This document shows, piece after piece, positions 33,181 through 45,915 of a stretch of DNA of 64,000 bases. How positions within the stretch are numbered: position 1 is the first letter of the stretch; every line of letters begins with the position of its first letter. The notes below the pieces were generated by a model, which saw nothing but the letters and a program-made list of their open reading frames with translations, was not told where the DNA came from and made no database searches. This stretch comes from Adiantum capillus-veneris (Eukaryota > Streptophyta > Polypodiopsida > Polypodiales > Pteridaceae). Position numbers and translations under genes: made by a program. The stretch is taken from contig CM043970.1 of NCBI GenBank assembly GCA_014529385.2, forward strand, positions 66,365,496 through 66,429,495, read 5' to 3'.

Positions 33181-33880
33181 AAATGAAGATTTTTGGATTT
33201 TGTGATGGGTGTGGGAGAGATAACTTGATTCAAAATTGTGTAAAGAATCCTAACAACCTGGGGAAGGCAACTATCAATGTCGTTGGAATTTTACCATGCA
33301 CAAGAGAATCTGAGTCTAAGCCAACTGTTGGTGACTAGAGATCAAGCTATGGAAGCAACCAAAAATCAACACGTAGTAGATGATTTGAAAATCTCGAATA
33401 AATCAAATTTAAAAATGGGTCAGTTAGGACTAAAAGAAAATTATGGAAAGCCAAACGGAACAAAATGAAAGCAAAGAGGCTGAAGGAAAAAACAACTTTG
33501 GAAATGGAATTAAACCAAACAAAGGAACAACTTAGACATGAACAAGAGAGTAAGAAAAATGCAAAAGGGTCGAAAGAGCCAAAGACTGATTTTGCTCGAT
33601 TAGTCTGAGTGAAAAAGGTGAACGAGCATTTAGATGCTATGCTGCAAGCCTATGAGGCAAAATTGAAGAACAACCAAACTTTGGAACAAAGACTTCTGAA
33701 CTATTCGCGTCTTGAATTCAAAACCAAAAGAATGGAGATGTGCAAAAGACTCATAGAAACTGCTCAAGCTTTGATACAACCAGAAGGTTTGAAAGCTCCA
33801 GAGCTAGTTATGCATGAGCTAGAAAAGGTAAACACCGGGACGTACAAGGAAACTAACACATGTGAACAACTTAAAATCTA
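33181..33880 (+). pseudogene. Element C gag (decayed)
   Basis: It begins with a broken zinc knuckle (FCDGCGRDNLIQNCVKNP) followed by a coiled-coil-like charged region. The stretch 33609-33881 (KKVNEHLDAMLQAYEAKLKNNQTLEQRL...EMCKRLIETAQALIQPEG) is clearly homologous to E3 gag (VEKVNEHLDNLLKDYETLLSNNQTQEQR...EMCKKMIQKAQALLEPP, about 47680-47860). Several stops and frame changes interrupt it. Confidence 0.7.
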
Positions 33881-34347
33881 GGGATCATCTGCTCATACAT
33901 TGCGCTATAAATCCAGACAACAAAATCAAACCTACAAAAGAAAACAAGGAAAAACCATGGACTACGAGGGTTGTCGCGAACACAATAGATGAGGCTAAAT
34001 CCTTAGAGATGCAACCAATTATTGAGGTAGACAAGACGTGGCCACAATCATTGTGGGAGACAATCAAAAACAAAAAAGACGGAAGTGCCACATTCCTATC
34101 AACACCAATCCCTAAAATCAACATGGACCATGAGATCTATTTGGGAGATATTTAGTCACTATATGGCGATGAAGGAACGGAGATATCTGTAGGGGAACTT
34201 AATATGCGACCATAATAACTTTACATCCTTTATAGGGGAATATGAGATAGAATCTAAAGTGAGAATTGTGGCATCACAATGGAATTCTATTTCATAGGTG
34301 ACAGATACAAAGAGCTTACATGATCTAATGCCTTCTCCTATCATTAG

Positions 34348-35740
34348 ATGCACAATAAGTCTTGTGGAACTTCTAAAATAAAACTATATTCATGGAGACA
34401 AATGAGAAAGAATCTAGAAAATATGGGATTGAAGATACATCCAAAAAATAACCTTGTGGACAAAATTAAAGAAACAAATAATCTTGAGAAACCCAAAGAA
34501 GAACCAACCCCAATGAATCAGGTGGGTTATTATTGCGAGGGAGAAGAAGGAAGCACCACCTTACCTCTAGAATACAAGGGGGTAAAGAAAATAGTGATAC
34601 TTGACAGTGAGGCCAGAGTAGCCATCGTTACAAAAAGAATCAAGGAGAAATGGGGAAGACCAATTCAAAAAAAAAAACGCGCATGAAATTGTAACTAGCC
34701 AATGGGTATGTGGAGAAACCCTTAGGAGTATTGGAAAAAGTAATTGTATCCTTATGCGGGATAGAATACAAACAGAAATTTGTTGTAGTAATTTTTTTGA
34801 AAAGGCAACAACTTTGAAGTTGTTTTGGGATGACCCTTTATGCGTCAACTCAAGATGGTTCAAGATTGGGGCTATGACCATCTCTATTTACGGCACAAGG
34901 GAATCACAACCAAGGTTATATTAACACAAAGGACCATAGGTAAAGGGATGTAAACTAAACCCCAATAGAAGACTTTGCTATTGCTATGGATGCTAGAACA
35001 CAATTTCCTTCTTGGTTAGTGAAAGATACTCATTGTTGGATGTGCGGAGTGTCCGGATACGAGAGCATGAGAAAGAAGGATTTCATCATAGAGTGCTCCG
35101 TAGAAGACAATTACTACATGAAATAACCATTTCCAAAAGAGTTGTTTGAACCTCTTGGATGGGAGAAAATATTGGCAACGCTAGATATTTGTGTAAAGGA
35201 GGTGATCATCACTATGTTTTGCGACAAGGATGGTTACGACATTATGTCCTTTCAGATGGTAATTGCTATCCTGAATTCAGAAGATGTATTTGAAGCAACT
35301 GAGACAATAGAGACAACTGATTGCAAATTGATAGTGGACAAACTTTCTATACGAGATCTTCCACACGATATTGAAGACGAATACCATGATTCAAGGAGCG
35401 ATGATTTAGAGAACAACACAAAAGAAAAACTTTCAAGTGGCTCAAAAAATAAAAATACAAGAAAACAAGATGAGCCGATCTTCTATGAATTTCCTAATTA
35501 AAAAACATGGAGACAAAAGAGATATCAAATGAGACAAATAGAAAAACAAAAAAACAAATTTGAGAAACCAATGTCCAAGTTGATGACCAAAATGCAATAC
35601 CTCATGCTCGTGGGAGCAGAGGACTATTGTTTGAGACAAAATCATCAAAAAACCATTGAAGCTGACAAGTTTTTGGGAAAACTCAAAGAAATAAAGCAAA
35701 AAACAACTGAAAGACAAGACTAAAAGACCAATGAGGATGT
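34348..35740 (+). pseudogene. Element C protease and linker
   Basis: MNQVGYYCEGEEGSTTLPLEYKGVKKIVILDSEARVAIVTK parallels the E3 protease; the catalytic D-S-G reads DSE. A decayed end is visible as RQLKMVQDWGYDHLYLRH in another frame. The linker (LGWEKILATLDICVKEVIITMFCDKDGYDIM, from 35142) matches the E3 linker after its protease. Many frame changes. Confidence 0.7.
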
Positions 35741-35807
35741 CAAAAATTGAACGCAAAAGTGAATACCAAAGTTAAAACAAACACTGAAGAAGGTTTGGAC
35801 AACAAAA

Positions 35808-36907
35808 ATGGAAAGTAAGAGGGATTCTAACTCAACAAAATTTGATGCACCATCTCATTACAAAAAGTACACAATTCAGGACCGAAGTATTGTGGTGGAG
35901 AAACCAATACGAGAGCCTAAAGAACCCAAAACATCAGATAATTGTCCTAAAAACGTGAAGAGGATTGATTTGGCGGAACCAAGGGAAGAACTGAGACCGG
36001 CTTACATAGACACTAATCTCACTATGAAACAGGAGAAGCTATTGATAGCTACCCTCAAGCAATATAGAGATGTATTTGCGTGGTTGTACAAATATCTTAA
36101 GGGGGAAGATCTAGGCATATTCCAACACACGATATCCATCAAGAGTGATGCTAAACCACACCAACAATGTTCCTACACCTATAATAAAATATTTGCAAGG
36201 AAAATCAAAGAAGAGATAGATAAGCTTAAAGAGGTAAAGTTTATCTATGAGATAGAACACATGGAGTTGGTGCCACTAATTGTATTGGTACCAAGAAAGA
36301 ATGGTAAATTACAAGTGTGTGGAATGTTTCTACAATCAGAGACAACTATCCCTTGCCCATCACAGACCATGTGATTGAAACAGTCACTGGAAAAGGAGCC
36401 TACAGCTTGCTCGATGGACTTTTGGGCTATAACCTACTCATAATTAAGTTGGAGGATCAACACAAAAAGACCATTGCAATGGAATGGTACATATTTGCAT
36501 ATTGGGTGATGCCATTTGATCTAACCAATGTATGTGCCACATTCCAAAAGCTGATGAGTCATGCATCCAAGGAGTATCTAAGATAATTCCTAGAGATTTA
36601 AATGGATGACCTATGTGTGCATTCTATACATAGAAATTAACATCTTGACAATTTAAAGAAGGTCTTTGAGAAATACAAAACGTATTGCATCTGCCTAAAC
36701 GCTAAAAAGTGCGTTTCCATGGTAAGACAAGGCAAGATTTTGGGACATATTGTATCCAAAAATGACATTTATATTGATCTTGAGAACAAACAAGTGATTG
36801 TTGCTCTTCCAAGACCCACCAAAGTTAGAGAGGTACAAGCTTTTATGGGCCATTGTGGATATGATGCAAAAGAATATTGCCAAAACCACAACGTAGTTCT
36901 TGTATGA
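35808..36907 (+). pseudogene. Element C reverse transcriptase
   Basis: RT blocks are spread over two frames: KLLIATLKQYRDVFAWLYK, HTISIKSDAKPHQQ, VPLIVLVPRKNGK, then RDNYPLPITDHVIETVTGKGAYSLLDGLLGYN, and MDDLCVHS holding the catalytic DD after a stop near 36598. It closes with GKILGHIVSKNDIYIDLENKQ and VREVQAFMGHCGY. Order and motifs are Ty3/gypsy. The RNase H region is missing: sequence passes almost directly into integrase. Confidence 0.85.
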
Positions 36908-37300
36908 GAACATTTTCACAAGATATAGCCATATATGCGATTGAAATCGTGAGCGATCGAGGAAGTCATTTACTCAATGACATGATTGATTATCTATTGC
37001 ATCCATTTATGGTGCTTCATTCTAAATCAGCTCCATACCACCCTCAAGAAAATGAGCAAGCCAAGAGCACAAACAAAATTTTATGCACAGTACTACTCAC
37101 AAAAATTGTCAACAATGAATCTAGAATGGAATGGGATTTTAGCTTTATGGGCATTACAAGACAAAACACAATACCTTTAAATTTAGTGTTCACAAAAAAT
37201 TCCATACTGCTTGTAGAGTTCTTGATTCCTACACTACACATACACAAACCTTGGGATGGACGGGGTATGAGTTGTCTGATAGACCGGACCAACTAATATA
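36877..37300 (+). pseudogene. Element C integrase fragment
   Basis: IVSDRGSHLLNDMIDYLL carries the second catalytic Asp, and YHPQENEQAKSTNK the catalytic Glu of the D,D-35-E core. The N-terminal zinc domain and first Asp are absent. The fragment reaches nearly to the LTR of the minus-strand element E4. Confidence 0.8.
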
Positions 37301-37354
37301 GTTGGACAAAATAAGACTCAAATCCACTGCATTATGTTTACATAAAAAAGAAAA

Positions 37355-38997
<1,643 letters not shown>

Positions 38998-39399
38998 TTA
39001 CCTCTCTCTTGAAATCATAGTCGTCGTCAACTATGAGGTAGACGAGATAAATCCTTAGTCATTAGTCTACGTTTCTTAGCGGGCGCAGATGATCCCTTTT
39101 TACCCTACGACATCATTCCAAGATGGATGACTAATCCATTTGGGGATTGGGAGACTTAGCTACTGCAAGCATGTATGCTCTTGAGTCCATTTTGTTCTCC
39201 CAAAGTAGAGTGACAAACTCTACTTGGTGTCTGAGAGACGTTGTCATCACAAACATGATTCTAAGCATGCATACTGCTTGAATTGGTGCACAATAAAAAG
39301 AGAATTAGTCTTATAAGACAAAACCATTGATCATTTAAAAGAAATATATATACTTGCTTACTCTAATGTAGCATTTTAAACATTGACAAGGTTTCATTC
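38998..39399 (-). other. E4 3' untranslated region
   Basis: Non-coding stretch between integrase and LTR, matching 61962-62317 and the end of E2. It includes a hairpin (39016-39035) just before the purine-rich tract (AGAGAGAGG on the minus strand) that abuts the LTR. Confidence 0.7.
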
Positions 39400-40871
39400 T
39401 ATCCTTAAGCTATATTCCTTGCATCCATCTAGCATCTTCAAAAGGACAATTTTTGAACTTAATAAGATACCGTCAAATAGTCTTACTATGTTGTAGTACC
39501 CTATTCTCATGTTGAAGGATAGATTTGGGATGTAGCACCTCCTCTTAATGTTTGATTTTTGGGGGGTCTTCAATAATTGGGTTTGTTGAAAGGGGCCATA
39601 GTATCATTTTGGCCGTTTAGCATAATACTTTTGATGGATCGTAGGATTTTTTCCCGTTGTTTGCCTCAATCGAGCCTTGGGAAACTTGAGTAAGACCCAA
39701 TCATTTTCTCTGAACGTTAAGGCCCTTCTATGATTATTAGGAGAAACTTTTAGCCTTTATTGAGAGATGGATATAGCCTCCTTAATCTTTTGGAAAGATT
39801 TTTGTAGGTCACAGCTATACTCATCGCTCGACAACGAAGATCCTCCCATGTACTTTAGGTAGAAAGGGACTTTTAGGCCTTCCTTCTGCAATCTCAAAGG
39901 TGCCTTTCCCATAGTAGTATGGAAATTATTATTGTATGCATACTCTACAAGGGGTAAGTACTTATCCCATTGTGAGCATTGATCTACTTTTGTAACATAA
40001 GTTTTCAGTGGATCGAGAATTGTAAGGTTAGCTATATCACTTTGGCCATTCGTTATGGGTAAAAGGACAAAGAGAAATTCAACCTTGTAACTAGATTTTC
40101 AAAGAGACTCTAGTCATTCTACAATCTCTATCTGAGACAATGGATGCTGGCAATCCATGGTGTTTGAAAACCTGAGAGCCATTTGGTGTGCCTTAATAGT
40201 CTTTTTGATAGGAATAAAGTGTGCTTTCTTGCTAAACCTGTCAACTATTGTCCATCAAATAGACTTGGGTAATCCAAAGATAAAATCCCTGGATATACTC
40301 TCCCATGGCAGAATAGGGATGATAATGGATGGAGTATTCTAGGTTATTTCCCTCTATCATACTTGGTCTTCTGGCATACCACACATTTGGAAACATATTC
40401 TTGTATGTTTCCAATTGTGTGGTAGGCCAATAGAAGTACGTTTATACTCCTCAAAGAGTAGATTGATCCCTCAATGCCCCGCATAGGGAGGAGCATAAGA
40501 TTCATAACAAATATCATGTTTCCATGGAGAAGATAACCATCCTTCAAGGTGAATGGTTCCTCTTTCTTCCCTAAGGCAAAGGTTGACATTATGTCTTCAA
40601 AATCAAAGTCAGTAGCTTACTCATCCATGATGGAAGATAGATCATTGTGAGTTGTTATAGACACCACATTTACCCTTGATCGTTGTGATAGTGCATCGGC
40701 CACTTGATTATGCTTTCCATCAATGTGAGTAATATGAAAATTAAATTGTGAAAGAAAATGTATCCACCTTATTTGTTTGTCAAAGATCTTGGTTTGCATC
40801 ATGAAGTAGGCTTGAGACTTTGGTGGTCCATTCATCAGATGAATGGAGTCCCCAATAGATAGTGCTTTCAA
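39400..40871 (-). pseudogene. E4 integrase and RNase H end
   Basis: RNase H end at 40871-40617 (QIRWIHFLSQFNFHITHIDGKHNQVADALSQR). Integrase zinc part at 40589-40344 (ALGKKEEPFTLKDGYLLHGN...YVSKCVVCQKTKYDRGK), with the HHCC block partly out of frame. The core continues toward 39400 in broken frames (HGLPASIVSDRD, KGTFEIAEGRPKSPF). All have close counterparts in E2. Confidence 0.8.
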
Positions 40872-40924
40872 GTGTCGTGGGCATGTACGATAGCTATTAG
40901 CTACTTCTCATAGATGCCCAATAC

Positions 40925-41880
40925 TCACTCGTCAAAATTGAGGTCTTTGACTCTCATATGCTGTGGCATGCCCTTCTTGAAGAAAAATTGCTCCAAGGCA
41001 ATCTCCACAAGCATCACATTGGACCTCAAATTGTTTTGAGAGATCCGGTAGTGTAAGTATTTCTTTAAGCTTCTCAAAAGAACTTTGCTCTTTAGCAGTC
41101 CATATGTACTTAACATTTTTCTTGGTAAATTCATGTACTGGTCCTTATATTTGGGAGAATTTAGCTATGAGGCGTCTATAGTATGCACACATACCAATAA
41201 AGCTTCATAGCTCATGTGGATTCCTTGGATTAGACAATCCTTTTATTACCTCAAGTGAATCTTTTGGAGGAAAAATTCACTTTTATTTTGGTTAATGAAA
41301 AGTTTATTCTCCCTCATTGCTTGAAAACCTACCTAGAGATGTTTCTTATGCTCCTTAAAATATTTGGAGTAGATGATAATGTCATCAAAGAGAAGTCCAG
41401 TGAGCTTGCGCTAGGGTGTAAAGATTTTGTCCATTAGGCGGTTGAACATGGCTGGAGCATCTTTTAAACCAAAAGGCATGACAAGATATTCATAAAGACC
41501 AAATGTTATAAAGAACGTGGTCTTTATGATATCTTCATTCACTATCCTTATTTGATGATAGAAACTTTTAAGGTCAATCCTATTGAAGTAGGTCAAGCCT
41601 TGTATCTTATCAAACAAACCTTCTACCCACGGTATGGGAAATTTCTTTTTGATAGTGATTCCATTTAGTGCTCATGGTCCACACACATGCGGTAAGTGAC
41701 ATCTTTCTTTTGCACTAGAAGGACTGGAGAACAAAAGGGAGACGAGCTAGGTCTCACCATCCCCTTATCTACCAGTTCGTGCACTTGCCTCATAATCTCC
41801 TCTTGTTGAGCTTGAGAAACTCTATAAGGAGGTTTATTAGGCGGCGAGCTCCCATGTAGAAGCTCTATCATATGGTCGTC
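40925..41880 (-). pseudogene. E4 reverse transcriptase
   Basis: 41871-41665 reads SSPPNKPPYRVSQAQQEEIMRQVHELVDKGMVRPSSSPFCSPVLLVQKKD; 41617-41411 reads FNRIDLKSFYHQIRIVNEDIIKTTFFITFGLYEYLVMPFGLKDAPAMFNRLMDKIF. These are standard Ty3/gypsy RT blocks. The thumb and connection region down to 40925 is frameshifted. Confidence 0.88.
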
Positions 41881-41886
41881 ATCCCC

Positions 41887-43349
41887 TCATTTTGGAGGTA
41901 ACTCCATAGGGATTTCATCGATAAATACATCTTGAAATCTATTTAGAAAATTAGACAAGTCTAATTCTTCTTGATTCCTACCACTTTTTTTGGTTAAAAC
42001 ATTAGCATCATTTGGAGAATCTTTGACAAAAATCATGTCCAAGGAAACCGAGCTTTTCATTGACTTATCAAAAGCAGGCGAATCTACAAGTGGCATAGTA
42101 CGACCAGACTCATTAGCATATATAAACATGCTCTTTTCCCTGTAGGTGAAGTAGATTCTCCTTTTAGGGAGCTTCATGTTGGCAGCCATGCGCTTGAACC
42201 ATGGTGCCCCTAGGATAACATCCGCATGTTGGAGAGGAGAGATGAAAAAGTCTTCTTTGTCGCCGTAGATATGGACATGCAGCCTCAACTTCCCAATCAA
42301 GGGAGTAACAGAGGCTTGCTGTCCCTTGAAAGCCCCATTGATAGTTACGATATATCCCATCTCGAAAGCTTGAATGCCCAACGTAGTGGACAACTCCGTT
42401 GATATAAAGTTGTGAGTATAGCAAGGGTCAAAAACGATGAAGGCATCATGATACCTCACCTTTCCCCAAGCATAGGAAAGGTATCATCCTTTGCAAATGA
42501 GCATCCTCTTTTGGAGCTTTGATCGTGGAAGCTCTACGAGTCTCATTGCGGGCATTTATTTTGGGGCAAGAATGATAGCCATGCCCTTGCTCCCCACACC
42601 TAAATCATTTGTGATCTTTGCAAAAAGCCTCTAGCTCTTCAAGAGAGTTTTTTTAACCTTTGTAAACTCCCTCTCCTTGATCTTGTTGCTATTGTTGTTG
42701 TTGTTTGAAATTACCTTAGGTACTTGGGGGGTGCACTATGTAATCATGTTAATGTATACCGTGAGTTCGAAAGGAGGGGATTTAAAATGAAAACATTTTA
42801 GGCCATTTAACAAAGATATATTGAAATAACGGGTTTTTATATTCAATTTGGAAAAAAACCATAAAATAAGGGGTCATTTTCATTCAAACATGTTAAAAGA
42901 GGGGATTTTTTAATACCCTGCGAACGCACATTATATAGGGGGGTACTAAACGGTGAACCCCCGAGCTTGGGTAGAATTTTGAGCATTGTTATTCCCCTTT
43001 GCATCATTTTGATCTTTGTTTTCCATGGGCTTGGCATTCCTTTTAGCCCCTTGCTGGAAATTGATACGAGATGAAACCATAGTGTGGTGGATGACTTCGG
43101 TGATAGAACCGGGCCATTGGGAGTTGACATACTCCGCTATTTCTTCACGTTATCCCGTATTAAAATGTTGCCTTTTCTCAGTGAAGTCTATCTTTTGAAA
43201 GACTATAGCTTCGAGGTGCAAATCCCAAAACTTGTCTACATATTTGTGAATAGACTCATGGGAGAATATCTTTCAAGCTTCTCCATTTGGTAAGCACTTT
43301 GTCCTTGGCATCATTTGCAAGGGCTTGATTCATCATGGAAACTCGTAGA
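41887..43349 (-). pseudogene. E4 gag end and protease
   Basis: Gag capsid end (HESIHKYVDKFWDL) and linker are upstream, followed by the knuckle FRCGEQGHGYHSCP near 42600. The protease then runs 42459-41887 (YHDAFIVFDPCYTHNFISTELSTTLGI; E2 has FDPSSTHNFIS), with ILGAPWFKRMA further on. Capsid start is missing at 43350. A piece of about 245 bp without E2 counterpart interrupts the linker at about 42715-42960. Confidence 0.8.
42715..42960. other. Insertion within E4 gag
   Basis: Unlike E2, the E4 gag linker is split here by AT-rich sequence with several runs of G (GGGGGGTGCAC near 42727; AGGGGGGTAC near 42939). I found no clear terminal repeats or target duplication. Boundaries are approximate. 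Confidence 0.45.
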
Positions 43350-43889
43350 GTTCTCCATGTGAGAGATTATACCCCCCAAGCACACCTCCGACTTGCTTTG
43401 GTCGACCCCTCTTTTTGCAGCTCATCCTTGCATTTGATTGGACCCTTGCATGCCTAGCCAATCACATGTATAGTGCATATCAAGAAACCATGGTAGCATT
43501 TAGACAAGTGTCCTCCTTTCCCCTTTGAGAGAAAGGACTTGAAAAATTATTTAAACAATTAGTTAAATAGCTAAATTCTCATTGAACCCCTTTAGAGGTC
43601 AACCAATAGGCTTTAGGCACCTTATGAGGGAAACATGGGGGGAACATGACATGTGTCCTTGTTGCCTCTTGCTTGCCTTGAGCGTGTATGTGTGTTATCT
43701 CTCATGCCTCTACTTGTAGGGATCCCCCCCCTTGTGTAGGTATATGATTGAATTTTTGGAGCACCTTAAGAACGTCAAGCACCTTAGTCATAAAGCACCT
43801 CAAGCACCTTAGTCAGTAAGCACGACAAACACCTCAAGCTTGGGCGAGTTTCCCACCTCAAGAAAAACCCTAGCTTGCCTAAGGTCGTA
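43350..43889 (-). repeat. Second LTR of the E4 family, part 1
   Basis: Matches 38180-38735 of the E4 3' LTR (CCCCAAGCACACC..., GGTCGACCCCT, TTGATTGGACCC). It is interrupted at 43890 by element E3 and continues at 61702. Confidence 0.88.
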
Positions 43890-43934
43890 TGTTGACAGCT
43901 AGGTCAACAGTACGACATAGCTCAACAAAGCCTT
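43890..43934 (+). repeat. E3 5' LTR remnant
   Basis: Forty-five bases match the start of the 3' LTR (60742 onward), including the inverted GTTGAC...GTCAAC. Homology then stops abruptly. The rest of the 5' LTR and the primer site are deleted. Confidence 0.88.
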
Positions 43935-44315
43935 GTGTGCATTCATAATCTCTGAAAAGTCTGTTTTTGAGGAAAAAATTCAATAAAAAGAGTTCCGTTG
44001 ACATTTTTGCATAACTGATTGGTACTGAGCATATAAGAGAGCAAGTGCAAGGGTTTTGTGAAAAAAAATTGTGATTATATAAACTTGGACTTTATACGCA
44101 TATAAAGCTTGGTTTTACCCTAAGTACACATTGAAACTAGAGTTTTTACCAAATCTTGACACCCAAAAGACAAAAGACGGAGTGTCTGAAATAGAAAAAA
44201 GAAAAACTTGAGATTTTGAGAACATTTTTGCTTGAAAATTGGGAAGAGTGCTTGAAAACCAGTGCTAGAGGCTTGAGGATGCTTGTGAATGAATTCTGTC
44301 CAAAAATTCAATAGC

Positions 44316-45568
44316 AAACATCATACGCGTATGATGTCTCAAGGGTGATTCTGGCAGTAAATTTGAACTTTTGATATTATACCCATCTTTTGCATGTTGT
44401 GCTGAGTACACCCACCAAATATCATGTCATTTGGACATATAGATTGAGAGTTATGGGGATTTTACTCTTTCAGGGGATTTTCTTGTCAAAAAGTGGTGAT
44501 TTTGAGCAATTTTGACATCCAAAAATTGTTGTTATCACATATTCTTGATCTACACACTAAGGGGCACCTCTGGTAGAAAAAGAACTAAAATCTGAGCAAA
44601 AAGACTTTATACGCGTATGAAGTCTTAGAGGCCAAATCTGGGATCAAAAATTACATCTGGGTGTACCCTTGCGATCTACAACATTTAGGGAGCATATATG
44701 CTAAATTTCACAAGTTTGAAGCAATTTTGAGCTTACAAAGATCAAAATATGCATCTAGGCAAGTGAATGCTTGTATTGGCCATAACTTGCTCAAAAAGTA
44801 TCAAAATTCAAATCTCAAACTTGCTGTGAGTTGCCAATATAGGGAGGAACCTCTGGAGTGAAACTCACTTCATTCTGATCAGTTAGACATCATACACGTA
44901 TGATGTCTAAAGGGCACTTTTAGAGACCAAAATTGAATTTTGAGCTTACTAGGGTGTAAAGCACAACAAGACAAGCTCACTGACTAAATTTTGTCAAAAT
45001 TTGAGCACATACACTTTATACGCGTATAGCTTCTCAAAGCCAAATATGAAAATCAAATTTCACTTTTGACCACATAGGGGGTTGGGAAATGATGTGTTAA
45101 TCTTGTTTGTAAAGTTTCATGTCATTCTGAGCAAAAAGACTTTATACAAGTATAAAGTCTCATAGGCCAGATTTTGGTCAAATCAAACATTTGAGTACAC
45201 CTCAGTGTCCTAGAGGATAAAAGAAGTCCCTAGCCAAAAATTCATGAATTTGGAGCTCATTTGGGCTTGCAAAGAGAAAAAGACAAAAAATTGCAGATTC
45301 AGGCTTGTATTGGTCTTAACTCGCTCAAAAAATGTCCAAATTGAATTCTAAAACTTGCTGAGAGTTGCTTGAGCGATAAGGAATCAGTGGAACAAAAGTC
45401 ACCTTATTCTACCACATAAGACTTTATATGCGTATAAAGTCTCAAGTGTCAAAATAAAGGTCAAATTCAGAAACTGAAACTTGCAGTGGGTAGAGGACAT
45501 CAAGGAGAGGTCACCTACCAAATTTTGTCAAATTCTGAGCACATAGACATTATACACGTATGATGTCT
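44316..45568. repeat. Periodic palindromes, set 3 (E3 leader)
   Basis: Seven palindromes start near 44316, 44602, 44885, 45011, 45137, 45419 and 45545, at intervals of about 286, 283, 126, 126, 282 and 126 bp. Half-sites vary (ACATCATACG, AGACTTTATACG, AGACATTATACA) and the opposite arm mostly changes with them. Flanks repeat phrases such as CAAATTTTGTCAAA, TTGAGCACAT and TCTGAGCAAAAAG. Confidence 0.9.
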
Positions 45569-45915
45569 TAAGTGTCAAAGTAGAGGTCAAAAGTTACATC
45601 TGAGCTCCTAGAAGTGTTTGCCAGCATAAAAGAAGCCTAATGACCAAGTTTCAACAAAATTGGGTCACATTTGGTGAAGATACAAGTAAAAATTCTTGAT
45701 CTTGAAACTGTTTAGAGTGCTGTTTCAAGTGTAGTTCACCAAAACTGCTCTAACTTTTGAAAGATAACTCCAAATTGCGTCAGATATAGCCAAGAAAAAA
45801 ACTTGCAGGCAATAGGACACACCATACAAGAGAAGAATTTTCCCAAGTTTTAGCGCTGATTTTTCCCAGGTTTCCTAAAACCAAAATCTTAGGGTACCCC
45901 AAGACCAGTATCCAG

